Positions 9,990-20,740 of a DNA stretch of 64,000 bases are shown one piece after another. The stretch is from Nomascus leucogenys (Eukaryota; Chordata; Mammalia; Primates; Hylobatidae). A program made the position numbers and the translations under genes. The DNA is taken from positions 31,775,553 to 31,839,552 of the forward strand of contig NC_044402.1 in the NCBI RefSeq assembly GCF_006542625.1, given 5' to 3'. The notes beneath the pieces were generated by a model. That model ran no database searches and had not been told where the DNA came from. It worked only from the letters and a program-made list of their open reading frames with translations. Every line of letters starts with the position of its first letter. The first letter of the stretch is position 1.

Positions 9990-10820
9990 TTTGGGAGGGA
10001 CTGTTGTGAAGCAGGGAGGCCACTAAAGAGGCTTTTTCAGTTGTCCAGGGGAAAAATGAGGGTGGCTTAGACTAAGAATGTGTCTGCGGAAATGGAAAGA
10101 AAAGTGAGGTAGACAAGAAGTATTTAATAGAACTGACTAAACATGGTAATGGGCTGGATGTGTGGGATGAGGGAAAAGGAAGAATGAAAGATGACTTCTA
10201 GAATTTGCCCTGTGCAAATAGATGGATAAAGAAGCTAAAGGGGTGAAGGGGAGGGGAGAGGAGAGGGAGAGATTTTGAGGATAAAGAGAATGAAGAGCTC
10301 GATTGTGGAAATGCATGATTTGAAGTGCCTGTTAGCCAGGTGGAGACATAAAGCAAGAGGAGGATGGATGAGTCTGGGCTCAGGCATGGAGATGTAAAAT
10401 TGGGCATCATCAGTATTTTGGTGATATTTAGAGCTCTGGAGTAGATGAGATCATTTTGAGAGCTTTAGACAGCGACTAGATGCTATTTCAGAACCAAGCC
10501 CTAAAGTACCCCAACACCAATGGTCAGGTAAAGGAGAAGCCTGCCAAGGAGACTGAGAAGAGTCTACCTCTACAGCCACAGAGGTAGAGGAGAACCAGGA
10601 GAGAGTATCGTTGCTAAAACGAAGAAGGAAGAATACCTCAAGAAGGAGGAAGTGGTCAACTGTGTCAAATGCTACGGAAGGGTCAAGTTTTCCGATGGCA
10701 GAGGTAGACCCATTAGATTTTGCAACATATAAGTTGCTGGTGACCTTTACAAGGGAAGTTTTAGTGGAACAGTAGGGGCAGATGAGTGAACAGGAAGAAT
10801 GAAACCAGAGAGAGCAGGCT
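9990..10820 (-). repeat. L2 internal/3' UTR fragment
   Basis: Recognisable reversed L2 phrases in order: GGGTGGCTTAGACTAAGAAT, AAAGATGACTTCTAGAATTT, AAATTGGGCATCATCAGTAT, AGCCCTAAAGTACCCCAACA, AACCAGGAGAGAGTATCG, AACTGTGTCAAATGCTACGG, GCTGGTGACCTTTACAAGGG. A long but fully decayed LINE-2 copy with no usable frame. Confidence 0.7.
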
Positions 10821-10822
10821 CT

Positions 10823-11136
10823 TTCTTTTTTTCTTTTTTTTTAAGACGGTCTCACGTTGTCACCCAGGCTGGAATGCAGTGGCAGAATCACAGCTCATTG
10901 CAGCCTTGAACTCCTGGGCTGAAGTGATCCTCCCACCTCAGCCTCCAGAGTTACTGGGGGTACAGGTGTGCGCCACCACGCTGGGCTAATTTTTAATTTT
11001 TTTTTTTTTTTTTTTGTGAAGACAGTGTCCAACTATGTTGCCCTGGCTGGCTGCCAACTCCTGGCCTCAAACGATCCTTCTGCCTCAGCCTCCCAAAGCA
11101 TTAGGATTACAGGCGTGAGCCTCCGCACCTGGCCCT
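10823..11136 (-). mobile_element. AluJ SINE
   Basis: Full-length, strongly diverged minus-strand dimer with an unusually expanded mid-element T-run (about 11000-11016). Confidence 0.9.
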
Positions 11137-11311
11137 GACTACTATTTCAAGAAGTTGGAAAGAGATGCAGAGGCGAGGAATGGGTATAGTCAAGATGGGA
11201 GATGCTGTGTAATAACGAGATGCCCGTGTGTAGTAGGAGAGCCTACTGACACAGGACTGAGAAGAAACCGAAGACTGTTGGCAACATCCATGCAAGAAAT
11301 AAGAAGGACCT

Positions 11312-11602
11312 TTATGCCTGTAATCCCAGTACTTTGGGAGGCTGAGGCGGGCAGATCACGAGGTCAAGAGATCGAGACCATCCTGGATAACATGGTGAAA
11401 CCCTGTCTCTACTAAAAATACAAACAAACAAAAAAAATTAGCTGGGTGTGGTGGCGGGCGCCTGTAGTCCCAGCTACTCGGGAGGCTGAGGCAGGAGAAT
11501 GGCGTGAGCCCAGGAGGCAGAGCCGAGATTGCACCACTGCACTCCAGCCTGGGCAACAGAGTGAGACTCTGTCTCCAAAAAAAAAAAAAAAAAAAAAAAA
11601 AA
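11312..11602 (+). mobile_element. 5'-truncated AluY with intact TSD
   Basis: Lacks the first 20 or so bases (starts TTATGCCTGTAATCCC) yet is flanked by a long TSD, AAGAAATAAGAAGGACCT (11294-11311) / AAGAAATAAGAAAGACCT (11603-11620), one mismatch. The truncation therefore happened at insertion. AluY features (GGCGTGAGCCC, GATCGAGACCATCCTGG). Confidence 0.95.
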
Positions 11603-11620
11603 AAGAAATAAGAAAGACCT

Positions 11621-12473
11621 GAACCAGCACAGGGAAAAACAGGTAATGGAATTTATGAAGCAGGTTGATCTCGGAGTCCCCCAGTGCCAGACCAGGAGGC
11701 AAATGCCAGGGTACATCGTTTCTTGGGATCCAAACCTACCTGCCGAACAGACTATCCTCTCCCCAATGTCACCCCAAATCAACACATAGACAGAAACACC
11801 TGACCCTTTCAAAAAGCATAGAAAGCAGGATGTACACTGGGATCCTGAACAAATGCCCAGCTCCACATAGGGTGGCCTGATTTGGGTTCAAAGGTGAGAA
11901 AGCACACAGGGTTTCCTTGCTCCCCAACTAGATTTAAGTAGGGTTTTAAAGCACTCTTCTCTGGCTACCCAGGGATTAACCATGTGTTTCAGCAAGTAAT
12001 TTAAAATCATTACTCATCTCCTTTGGTTGAACCCCAAACGTTTGAAATGTACACAGCTTGGCAGGCTGGACAGTGCAGCTGAGCATCAAGAGGCCATGTC
12101 CCAACCATCTGTTGCCCCACTTAATTCCAGCTTTCTGCCCTTCCCGCGGCTGGGGAGCGCTGGGCTTGACAGGCAGATGCAGGACAAAGACAACTGCAGC
12201 CCTGGCTTCAAACAGTTGCTCATACAGTGTCTTGGGTGGTGGTGGGAGGGATGGGGAAATCATTGAGTTGATTTTAAGTGCTTTGCCTTGACATATGGAG
12301 TTTTTCCTCCACCTTAGAGATCCAGAGAGTTTCAGAGACAAAGACTAAGGACCTTATCTTTTCTTTCCCTTCCATCAAGGCGGATCAGTGGATTTCAAAC
12401 TGTGCTCAGCTACTCTGAGGTCATTCAGCAGTGCCAATGGAAAGATTAGAATCTCATTACAATTATATTTTAT
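11621..12473. other. Unassigned unique-looking sequence
   Basis: About 850 bp with no repeat I can name. Overlapping frames on both strands (for example 121 codons at 11976-12341 minus) show no domain and are bounded by no convincing splice sites. Possibly ordinary intergenic DNA. Confidence 0.5.
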
Positions 12474-12792
12474 TTTTTTCTTTTTTCTTTTCTTTTTTTT
12501 TTTTTTTTCTGAGACACGGTCTCACTCTGTCACCCAGGCTGGAGTGCAGTGGCATGATCTTGGCTCATTGCAGCCTTGACCTCCCCTAGGTCCCATCTTA
12601 GCCTCCAGAGTAGCTGAGACTATGGGCGCATGCCACCATGCCCAGCTAATTTTTTTTGTATTTTTTTCTTCCTTAAATATGGGCTTTTGCCATGTTATTC
12701 AGGCTGCTCTCAAACTCCTGGGCTCAAGCAATCCTCCTGCCTCGGCCTCCCAAAGTGTTGAGATTACAGATGTGAGCCACCACGTCTGGCCC
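12474..12792 (-). mobile_element. AluJ SINE
   Basis: Full-length diverged dimer, long T/C-rich head, ending CACCACGTCTGGCCC. Lies only about 40 bp from the next, oppositely oriented Alu. Confidence 0.91.
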
Positions 12793-12831
12793 TATTTAAA
12801 TATGTTTTAAAACAGCTATTAAAACGTTTAG

Positions 12832-13130
12832 GGGACAGGTTTGGTGACTCACACCTGTAATCCCAGCACTTTGGCAGGCTGAGGCGGGAGGATAGCTTGA
12901 GTTCAAGACCAGCCTGGGCAACATAGCGAGACCTTGTCTCTACAAAAAAATTTGAAAAATTAGCCAAGTACGGTGCCATGTGCCTACAGTCTCAGCTACT
13001 TGGGAGGCTGAGGTGGGAGGATCACTTGAGCCCAGGAGTTCGGGGTTTTAATACACTGTGATCGTACCTGTGAATAGCCACTGCACTCTATCCAGCCTGG
13101 GCGTCATAGCAAGACTCTGTCTCTAAAAAA
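12832..13130 (+). mobile_element. AluJ SINE
   Basis: Old plus-strand dimer (GGTTTGGTGACTCACACC, TTCAAGACCAGCCTGGGCAA) with a short CTAAAAAAG tail. Confidence 0.9.
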
Positions 13131-13292
13131 GTATATGAAAAAGTTTAGTCCATAACAATATAAATGCATTAAACACTTACTTTTATTGTGTCAAGACCTT
13201 GGTGATTTAAGTTGCATCACCAGGTAAACTAATTTTTTAAGAGGGCAGCCAATTTTTTTTTTATTAATAGATTTTATATTTTAGAAATTTTA

Positions 13293-13608
13293 GGCCGGGC
13301 GCAGTGGCTCACACCTGTAATCCCAGCACTTCGGGAGGGCGGGGCAGGTGGATCACGAGGTCAGGAGATCAAGACCATCCTGGCTAACACGGTGAAACCC
13401 CGTTTCTACTAAAAATACAAAAAATCAGCCAGGTGTGGTGGCACACGCTTGTAATCCCAGCTACTCAGGAGGCTGAGGCAGGAGAATCGCTTGAACCGGG
13501 GAGGTGGAGGGTACAGTGAGCCTAGATCACACCGCAGCACTCCAGCCTGGGTGACAGAGTGAGACTCCATCTCAAAAATAAAAAAAAAATAAATAAGTAA
13601 AAGAAAGA
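13293..13608 (+). mobile_element. AluS/Y SINE
   Basis: Full-length dimer (GGCCGGGCGCAGTGGCTCAC to AATAAATAAGTAAAAG). Short deletion at CGGGAGGGCGGGG. Inserted in the L1M. Confidence 0.93.
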
Positions 13609-14147
13609 AAAATTGTAGATTTGCAGAAACATTGAGCAAATAATAGAGTTCCCATGTTACCTTCCCCTTTCCAGCAGCCACTTTCTATTATTAACATCTT
13701 AAATTGATAGGGTACATTTGTCACAATTGATAGACCAATGTTGACCCATTATTAACTAAAGTCCATAATTTATTAATATTCCCTTAGTTTTTACCTGAAG
13801 GCCTTTTTCTGTCCCCAGATCCTGTTTAAAATGATATCTTACATTTTGCTGTCTTATCTCCTTAGGCTTCTCTTGGTTGTGACGATTTTTCAGACTTTCC
13901 TTGTGTTTGATGACCTTCTGAGTTTTGAAGAGTACTAGCAGAGAATTTTGTAGGATGGCCCTCTAGTGAGACTTATCTAATGGTTTTCTCACAAGTAGAC
14001 TGGAGTTAAGAGATTTGGGAAGGAAGATCACAGAGATAAAGGTGTCATTTTCATGATATCATATCAAGGGTATGTACTATCAACATGATTTATGAGTGCT
14101 GATGTTGACCTTGATCACCTAGCTGAAATAGTGTTTGTTTTTATTCT

Positions 14148-14454
14148 TTCTTTCTTTTTTTTTTTTTTTTTTTTGAGATGGAGTCTCATTCTATCACCCA
14201 GGCTGGAGTACAATGGCACAATCTCAGCTTACTGCAACCTCCGCCTCCCTGGTTCAAGCAATTCTCCTGCCTCAGCCTCCCAGGTAGCTGGGATTACAGG
14301 CACCTGCCACCCCACCTGGCTAATTTTTGCTTTAGTAGAGATGGGGGTTTCACCATGTTGGCCAGGCTGGCCTTGAACTCCTGACCTCAAATGATCCGCC
14401 CGCCTTGGCCTCCCAAAGTGCTGGGATTACAGGTGTGAGCCACTGCACCCAGCC
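14148..14454 (-). mobile_element. AluS SINE
   Basis: Full-length dimer with a 20-nt T-head, ending CACTGCACCCAGCC, splitting the L1M. Confidence 0.94.
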
Positions 14455-14643
14455 TGGTGGTTTATGGATCATTTATTCTTTTTTAAATTAAAAATTATGT
14501 AAGTATGGATTCACAGATATTTATTCTACACTTTGGGTTGTAATCCAATACTACTTTATTTTGTTGGTGACATTGTTCCAACTTTGGCCACTGGGACACA
14601 GTTGACTTCTGTGCCTCTCTGACATACCCCCATCTGTGTAGTA

Positions 14644-14940
14644 TTTTTTTCTTATTTTTTTAGACTGAGTTTCGCTCTTGTTGCCCAGGCTGGAGTGCAA
14701 TGGCGTGATTTCGGCTCACCACAACCTCCACCTCCCAGGTTCAAGCAAGTCTCCTGCCTCGGCCTCCCAAGTAGCCGGAATTACAGGCATGTGCCACCAT
14801 GCCTGGCTAATTTTGCATTTTTAGTAGAGATGGGGTTTCTCCATGTTGGTCAGGCTGGTCTCAAACTCCCAACCTCAGGTGATCTGCCCACCTCGCCTCC
14901 CAAAGTGCTGGGATTACAGGCGTGAGCCACAGCGCCCGGC
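14644..14940 (-). mobile_element. AluS SINE
   Basis: Full-length dimer (TTTCGCTCTTGTTGCCCAGG to CACAGCGCCCGGC). The T-head follows the end of the L1M fragment directly. Confidence 0.93.
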
Positions 14941-15289
14941 AGTAATTTTTTCTAAACTCAATTTGGTGCAGACTTTGGCACACGCTCCTCCCAGCATCTC
15001 TGAGCCCAGCTGGCACCGAGATGGGTGTGTCAAGCGGATGTTGCAGTGCTGTGCCAGTCTGGGCACGTCTGCTTGTGAAGAGCAAAGCAATGAAGAGCCA
15101 AGAGTTTCCTGCAGTTGGGTGTACCAGGCTCCATAAACCACCAGGCCTATAACAGGGAACACCACTGGCAGAGTGATGAAATTATCTTGTTTGTTTAATA
15201 TTTGTCATAAGTTTTAGTTGTTTATTGCCTGATTTTTATGTTTATGGTGACGAAAAGCAGTTGTTCGATATTTTGATAGTTACTCAGTT
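14941..15289. other. Unassigned sequence
   Basis: About 350 bp between Alus. GC-richer first half, AT-rich second half. No repeat family or exon recognised. Confidence 0.5.
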
Positions 15290-15567
15290 TTTTTTTTTGA
15301 GACAGAGTCTTGCTCTGTCGCCCAGGCTGGAGTGCAGTGGCGCGATCTGGGCTCACTGCAAGCTCCGCCTCCCGGGTTCCTGCCATTCTTCTGCCTCAGC
15401 CTCCCGAGTAGCTGGGACTACAAGCGTCTGCCACCGTGTCCGGCTAATTTTTTGTATTTTTAGTAGAGGTGGAGTTTCACTGTGGTCTCAATCTCTTGAC
15501 CTCATGATCCGCCCGCCTCTGCCTCCCAAAGTGCTGGGATTACAGGCATAAACCACCGTGCCCGGCC
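15290..15567 (-). mobile_element. AluY-type SINE
   Basis: Minus-strand dimer with GCAAGCTCCGCCTCCCGGG (AluY mark) and a deletion of about 25 bases after GTTTCACTG (CATGTTAGCCAGGATGG is missing). Confidence 0.93.
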
Positions 15568-15663
15568 TCAACTTTGAAATAAATACTTCTACTGCTTGTC
15601 TTTCTAGCTTCTAGATTGGTTTAATTGAAGACATTCTAATCTCAAAAGATAATCTGAAAAAAA

Positions 15664-16205
15664 ATCCTTTAGCAGGAGTTAAGAGCACAAATCCTGGATT
15701 GGGACTGCCTAGATTTAAGTCCTTGACCTGGGACAAATCACTCCTCTGTCCTTCAGTTTTCTCATTTACAAAAGGGGGATGTTAATGATAGACTCACTTC
15801 AAAAGGCTTGTTAAGTGAATTAATATATGCAAAGTGATTAGGACAGGGCCTGGCATATAGTGAGTGCTATGTAATAGTTTTTTGTGGTTGTCGTTGTTGT
15901 GTCTCGCTCTGTCACTCAGGTTGTAGTGCAGTGGTGCGATCACGGCTCACTACAGTCTCAACTTCTTCCTGGGCTCAAGCAATCCTCCCACCTCAGTCTC
16001 CCAAGTAGCTGGAACTACAGACATGCACCACCATGCCTGGCAATTTTTTAAATTTTTTTTGCAGGGATGGGGTCTCGCTGTGTTGCCCAGGCTGGTCTTG
16101 AATTCCTGGGCTCAAGTGATCCTCCTGCCCTAGCCTCCCAAAGTGCTGGAATGACAGGCAGGAGGCACCGTGCCCAGCCAGTAATAGTTGTTATCATTAT
16201 TATTT
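15664..16205 (+). repeat. MIR SINE split by an Alu
   Basis: The tRNA-derived MIR text (GAGTTAAGAGCACAAATCCTGG, GACCTGGGACAAATCACTC, TTCTCATTTACAAAAGGGGG, GGCCTGGCATATAGTGAG) runs to 15879 and resumes at 16181 with ATAGTTGTTATCATTATTAT. Confidence 0.85.
15880..16180 (-). mobile_element. AluJ inserted in MIR
   Basis: Diverged minus-strand dimer. A 9-bp TSD of MIR sequence, GTAATAGTT, lies at 15871-15879 and 16181-16189. Confidence 0.93.
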
Positions 16206-16924
16206 ATAACCATCCATCTGTATGATTAGAATTTTCTCAGAACCGTGTGTACCAAAGCAAAATACAAAAATAAGTTGGATGCGGAGACTGAAATAAGACT
16301 GTGAATTGGTCAGAACTGTGACTTAAAAATGCAACAGAAACTGGCTCTGGATGATTTTAAGCAGAAGAGGGATTTTTGGGAAGGATGCTGGGCAGCCCGC
16401 AGAGTCTCTGGGAAGGCTGAAGAGCCAGGTTCAGGGCATGAATGAGAACAAAGGGTGCCAGACAGCAGCCAGGAGCATGGCCAGAACTGTGGTGCACAAG
16501 CTATCTAGAGAGTCCTGCTCTGTTCTCAGAGCCCTGGGCAGCTGTGCCACAACCATGGCTGGGGTCTGAACCATGACCCTGCTGCTGTGGCCCTGGAATC
16601 TAGACAAGGCTGCAGTAGTCATGGCCACTTCCACCAGAAAAGGTTCTGTGCCAGGCTCTGGCTTGGTCCAGGCTCCTCAGTCCACAGCACCTGATTGGCC
16701 CAGCCCAGATCACATGACTAAGCCCTGCAGCTAAAGGAGGCTGAGAAGCATCTGGCATTTTCAGCCTCTATGTTGACAGCTAAGCAATAGGCTCCAGCTT
16801 CCACGAAGACTCCTAAGATGGCATCTTCCACAAACCTGGGAAGGGACCCCAAAACTAGGTAGCCAAAAAGTAACAAACATTACTCATCACCCTGCTTTCA
16901 AATTTTGTTCCATAATATTGGCAT
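16206..16924. other. Unnamed interspersed element plus unassigned sequence
   Basis: 16330-16850 holds phrases (GGGATTTTTGGGAAGGATGC, GAGTCTCTGGGAAGGCTG, GATTGGCCCAGCCCAGATCAC, CATTTTCAGCCTCTATG) that recur in diverged form near 45720-45800. This suggests two copies of an old interspersed family that I cannot name. Confidence 0.4.
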
Positions 16925-16940
16925 CATTGATGGACTTTAT

Positions 16941-17263
16941 TTTTTTATTTTTTATTTTATTTTATTTTTTTGAAATGGAGTTTCGCTCTTTTCACTCAGG
17001 CTGGAGTGCAGTGGCATGATCTCGGCTCACTGAAACCTCCACCTCTGGGGTTCAAAGGATTCTCCTGCCTCAGCCTCCCAAGTAGCTGGGATTACAGGCG
17101 CCCACCACTACGCCCAGCTAATTTTACAAAAAACTACCAAGTTTTAGTAGAGACGGGGTTTCACCATGTTGGCTAGACTGGTCTCGAACTCCTGACCTCA
17201 TGATTCACCCACTTCGGCTTCCCAAAGTGTTGGGATTACAGGTGTGAGCCACTGCACCTGGCC
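16941..17263 (-). mobile_element. AluS SINE with 16-bp TSD
   Basis: Full-length dimer with a TTTTA-rich head. The mid-element region reads ACAAAAAACTACCAAG instead of the usual TTTTTGTATT. Perfect TSD CATTGATGGACTTTAT at 16925-16940 and 17264-17279. Confidence 0.96.
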
Positions 17264-17329
17264 CATTGATGGACTTTATGACAAGCACTGGCCCAGTGCT
17301 CTGGTATCCGTTGTATTTTTCCTTTTTAA

Positions 17330-17617
17330 AATAATAGAGATGGGATCTCTCTATGTTGCCCAAGCTGGAGTGCAGTGGTACGATCTTGGCTCACTGCAAC
17401 CTCTGCCTCCTGGGTTCAAGCAATTCTCCTGCCTCAGCCTCCTGAGTAGCTAGGATTACAGGCGTGCGCCACCACACCCAGCTAATGTTTGTATTTTTAG
17501 TAGAGATGGGTTTCGTCATGTTGGCCAAGCTGGTCTTGAACTCCTGACCTCAGGTGATCCTCTCTCCTCGACCTCCCAAAGTGCTAGGATTACAGGCGTG
17601 AGCCACCGCGCCCGGCC
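17330..17617 (-). mobile_element. AluS body with AluJ-like head
   Basis: Minus-strand Alu whose first about 40 bases (GAGATGGGATCTCTCTATGTTGCCCAAG) match the head of the monomer at 17642, not a standard AluS head. The remainder is ordinary AluS, ending GCGCCCGGCC. It looks like a product of recombination between neighbouring Alus. Confidence 0.85.
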
Positions 17618-17803
17618 ATATTTTTCCTTTTTTTAAAGACTAGAGATGGAATCTCGCTATGTTGCCCAAGCTGGACTGCAGCAGCTATTCACAGGCAGAC
17701 TACAGCTCACTGCAAACTTAAACTCCTGAGCTCAAGTGATCCTCCCACCTTAACCTCTCAAATAGATGGGACTACAGACAAACACCACCATGCCTAATTT
17801 TGT
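17618..17803 (-). mobile_element. Monomeric Alu (FLAM-like)
   Basis: One arm only (GGAATCTCGCTATGTTGCCC to CACCACCATGCCTAATTTTG). It carries a CAGCTATTCACAGGCA insert typical of very old Alu monomers. The next Alu entered its downstream end. Confidence 0.82.
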
Positions 17804-18093
17804 ATTTTTTTTTAATGGAGTCTTGCTCTGTTGCCCAGGCTGGAGTGCAGTGGTGCAATCTCAGCTCACTGCAACCTCTGCCTCCCAGGTTCAAATGATT
17901 CTCCTGCCTCAGCCTCCCGAGTAGCTGGGATTACAGGCATGTGCCACCACGCCCAGCTAATTTTTGTACTTTTGGTAGTGATGGAGTTCCACCATGTTGA
18001 CCAGGCTGGTCTCAAACTCCTGACTTCAGGTGATCCTCCTGCCTTGGCCTCCCAAAGTGCTGGAATTACAGGCGTGAGTGACTACAACTAGCC
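17804..18093 (-). mobile_element. AluS SINE
   Basis: Full-length dimer. The flanks CTAATTTTGTATTTTT and CTAATTTAGTATTTTT look like a TSD, so it inserted into the older monomer. Confidence 0.93.
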
Positions 18094-18188
18094 TAATTTA
18101 GTATTTTTTAAATCAACAGACGCCAAAATGAACACTACTGTCATGTAGACTCTGAAATGTTTTGCTTTTAAAAATAAGTCTTCATGTT

Positions 18189-18930
18189 AGAAGGTTGCAA
18201 ACCCCTTATATTTTCATTCTGTTGCATATGGATGTGCATTTTCCCCCAGCATCATTCTATGGAAATACTATCCTATCCCCCATTGTATCGTCATAGTACA
18301 CTTGTCAAAAATCGTTGAACTCACTATGCAAACATGTATTTCTGTCCTGTGTATTTTGTCACAATGGTCTATTTCGGTGTCAGTATGCTGGTACTAAATT
18401 TTTTCATTAGTATAAATTTGCTCTAAGTTTTGAAATCAGGAAGTGTGAATCTACCAACTTTGCTCTTGTTTTTCAATTCTTGTTTTGTCTGTTCAGAGTC
18501 CCTTGAGATGCCATATGTAAAAAAATGGAAAAATGGGTCCTAAAAACTAATCAAGTGGTCAAAGCTACCCCTAAAAGGCTAGCAGGGAGCAAAAAGTGCT
18601 ATTTCTCAATGAGAAAATACAAATCTTAAGAGAGATGTTTTGAAAAATGCCATGTCACTTTTGAAAGTGGGCCACTTGGTAAGAACAAACTAAGCACTCA
18701 CACACTAAAGCAGAAAGAAGCTGAAATTCTTGGAAGTCTTAGAGCTGCCTCTACAATGGGAAAAATGACCCCTCTGCTTCATGATAAACTGAGTATAAAG
18801 ACTGAGAAAGCATTAAGTGTGTGGCTAGAGGACACATCACTAAACAACATCCCTTTTGATAATAAAATAAAGTGTGAAAAAACAAAAACAAAAACAAAAA
18901 CAACAAAAAAAAGAAGGTTGCAAACCCTTA
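18189..18930 (+). pseudogene. Retrotransposed chimera: antisense L1 plus CENPB/Tigger-like fragment
   Basis: The near-identical duplication AGAAGGTTGCAAACCCCTTA (18189-18208) and AGAAGGTTGCAAACCCTTA (18912-18930) flanks a block of about 700 bp that ends in an A-rich tail (18880-18910) just after AATAAAATAAAG. That is the signature of L1-mediated retrotransposition. The 5' half (18209-18522) resembles L1 in antisense. The 3' half includes a frame (18756 on) with KTEKALSVWLEDTSLNNIP, resembling the second helix-turn-helix of CENPB/Tigger/TIGD proteins (pattern 'EKxLxVWIEDQTxxxIPL'). No start, no intact domain. Most likely a 3'-end retrocopy of an unidentified transcript. Confidence 0.6.
18209..18522 (-). 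repeat. L1 fragment, antisense
   Basis: TATCCTATCCCCCATTGTAT, CACTTGTCAAAAATCGTTGA, GGTCTATTTCGGTGTCAGTA and GTTTTGAAATCAGGAAGTGT follow the antisense L1 ORF2 pattern. It lies inside the TSD-bounded block, so it seems to have moved with it. Confidence 0.65.
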
Positions 18931-18949
18931 ACATTGTCCCAACACTCCT

Positions 18950-19978
18950 TTCCAAAGTGGAGAAATGGAGGCCCGAGGGGTAAAGGGACTATGCGAGTCC
19001 ACACAGCTGGTTTAGTAGCAGGACTGGGCCTCGTGTTGCAGTTCTCAATGTTGCCTCATTGCTGTGCTGCCAGCAGCCAGCTCAGGAAAAGGCCCAGCCC
19101 TCCAGCCCCACAGCCACCTCCTTCTCAAAGCAGGTCTTGACAGGAACCCAAAGCTGCTTTGGAATACTGGCCTGTGGCTGCTGCTGCTGCTTTCCTCACC
19201 TTTATCTTCTGGGATGGGAAGTCCTGAGTGGCTTTCTCTCTGCCTTCTAGCTCCTCCCCGGAGACAGGAAGAAAAAAAAAGAGCAAGGCTGAAAACAACC
19301 GCTGCACTGGGAGCACTCTCCTTCCTGATGGTGCTGGGCCTGGGAGGACCTCACCTAATAGACTCTGACCTCTGCCGGGCTCCACTCAGCCTCCTCTCAG
19401 AGCTGCTCACCTCCTGCCCTCACCTTTGACTTGCTCCAGATCCTACGAACCAGAGTTCCTGGTCCTGCCTTCCTGCCCTGGTTCCCAGTCCCATGCTTTG
19501 GTCACATCCTGACAATGGGCTGTGTGTGCCCAGCACCAGAACTGCCTGTCTCCTTGCCTGGCCAGTCTGATCTGGAGCCAGCCACTCCTCAGGAAGTTCC
19601 AGAAACAGGGCTCATACCCTACCTTCCCTGGCATCCTCGGCACCCAACAGGGCCTGGCCCTGCAAACCCTCGTTGAAAGGAGGAATGACCTGCTCTGTGT
19701 GAGTGCTGCCCATGCCTCATCATGACAAATTAGAGCAAACGGAGGTGGAGGTGCTGAGAGGGCATTTCTACCAAACTATGAGCGACTTCTCTTATACACG
19801 ACCTGGGGGGATGTCTGTCTTGTGTTGAGACCAGGTATTTAGATCTGAAATCAAAATGTCATAAACAAGATCTGGGCTGTGACCTGCCCAGGCCAGAGCA
19901 AGGAAAACTGGTCTTGGGAATCCAGAAAGAACTTCAGGATTAGGCAAAGTCTGCTGAGCTAAACCAAGAAGTGAGATA
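18950..19978. other. Mostly unique GC-moderate sequence with a weak MIR trace
   Basis: 18955-19032 (GTGGAGAAATGGAGGCCC, TCCACACAGCTGGTTTAG) resembles a reversed MIR. The rest contains a GCTGCTGCTGCTGCT run near 19178 and several overlapping frames of up to 121 codons with no domain. I see no confident exon. Confidence 0.5.
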
Positions 19979-20160
19979 TTCATTCATATATTCATTCATT
20001 CCTCCATTCAATAAATATGTATTGAGCACCATGTGTGTCAGGTTCTAAGAGAGGCACCCAGAGATTCAATGGTAAATGAGACATACTCCCTGCCCGCAAG
20101 GAGCTTAGAACAAGGAAGACAAAGCAGGGAACTGGTATCTACCATGGATTATCATGTGGG
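19979..20160 (-). repeat. L2 3' end
   Basis: ATTCATTCATTCCTCCATTC, AATAAATATGTATTGAGCAC, GGTTCTAAGAGAGGCACC and CTCCCTGCCCGCAAGGAGCT match the reversed L2 terminus in order. Confidence 0.85.
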
Positions 20161-20165
20161 CTGGA

Positions 20166-20740
20166 ATAATAATAGCTAACATTTATGGAGTGTTCACTAC
20201 ATGCCAGAATCTGCACTAAGCTGTTGAGGCTGCATTGTTTTATATAATCCTTACAGAAATCATATTAGTAGATATTATTATTATTCCACCTTACAGATGA
20301 GGAAATGGAGGCACAGAGAAATTAAGTGACTTGCCCAATGTCACACAGCCGGGGCACATAGCATACCAAGAGTTTAAATCCGGGCTGGGTGCGGTGGCTC
20401 ATGCCTGTAATCCCAGCACTTTGAGAGGCCAAGGCAGGCAGATTGCTTGAGGCCAGGAGTTCAAGACCAGCCTGGGCAACATGGCGAGACCCTGTCTCTA
20501 CAAAATATACAGAAAATTAGTTGAGCATAGTGGTGTGCACCTAGTAGTCCCAGCTACTTTGGAGGCTGAGGTGGGAGGATCGCTTGAGCCCAGGAGGCAG
20601 AGGTGGCAGTGAGCCCTGATTATGTCACTGCATTTCAGCCTGGGTGACAGAGTGAGACCCTGTCTCAAAAATAAACAAATAAGTAAGTAAATCCAGGAAG
20701 TTAGACTCCAGGGCCTGTGCTTTCTGAGGAAAGCACAGCG
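20166..20740 (-). repeat. MIR SINE split by an Alu
   Basis: AATAGCTAACATTTATGGAG, ACAGATGAGGAAATGGAGGC and TTGCCCAATGTCACACAGC follow the reversed MIR consensus. The tRNA-like end resumes after the Alu as GAAGTTAGACTCCAGGGCC. Confidence 0.88.
20383..20687 (+). mobile_element. AluJ inserted in MIR
   Basis: Full-length plus-strand AluJ. Short TSD TAAATCC at about 20375-20381 and 20688-20694. Confidence 0.92.

Larger units (their letters stand above)
13240..14643. repeat. L1M fragment, interrupted by two Alus
   Basis: Flanking and inter-Alu text (GAGTTCCCATGTTACC, CCCATTATTAACTAAAGTCC, TCATATCAAGGGTATGTACT, TTGATCACCTAGCTGAAATA, TAATCCAATACTACTTTATT) is a collinear, diverged L1M segment of about 800 bp without the Alus. 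Non-coding. Subfamily and orientation uncertain. Confidence 0.72.
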
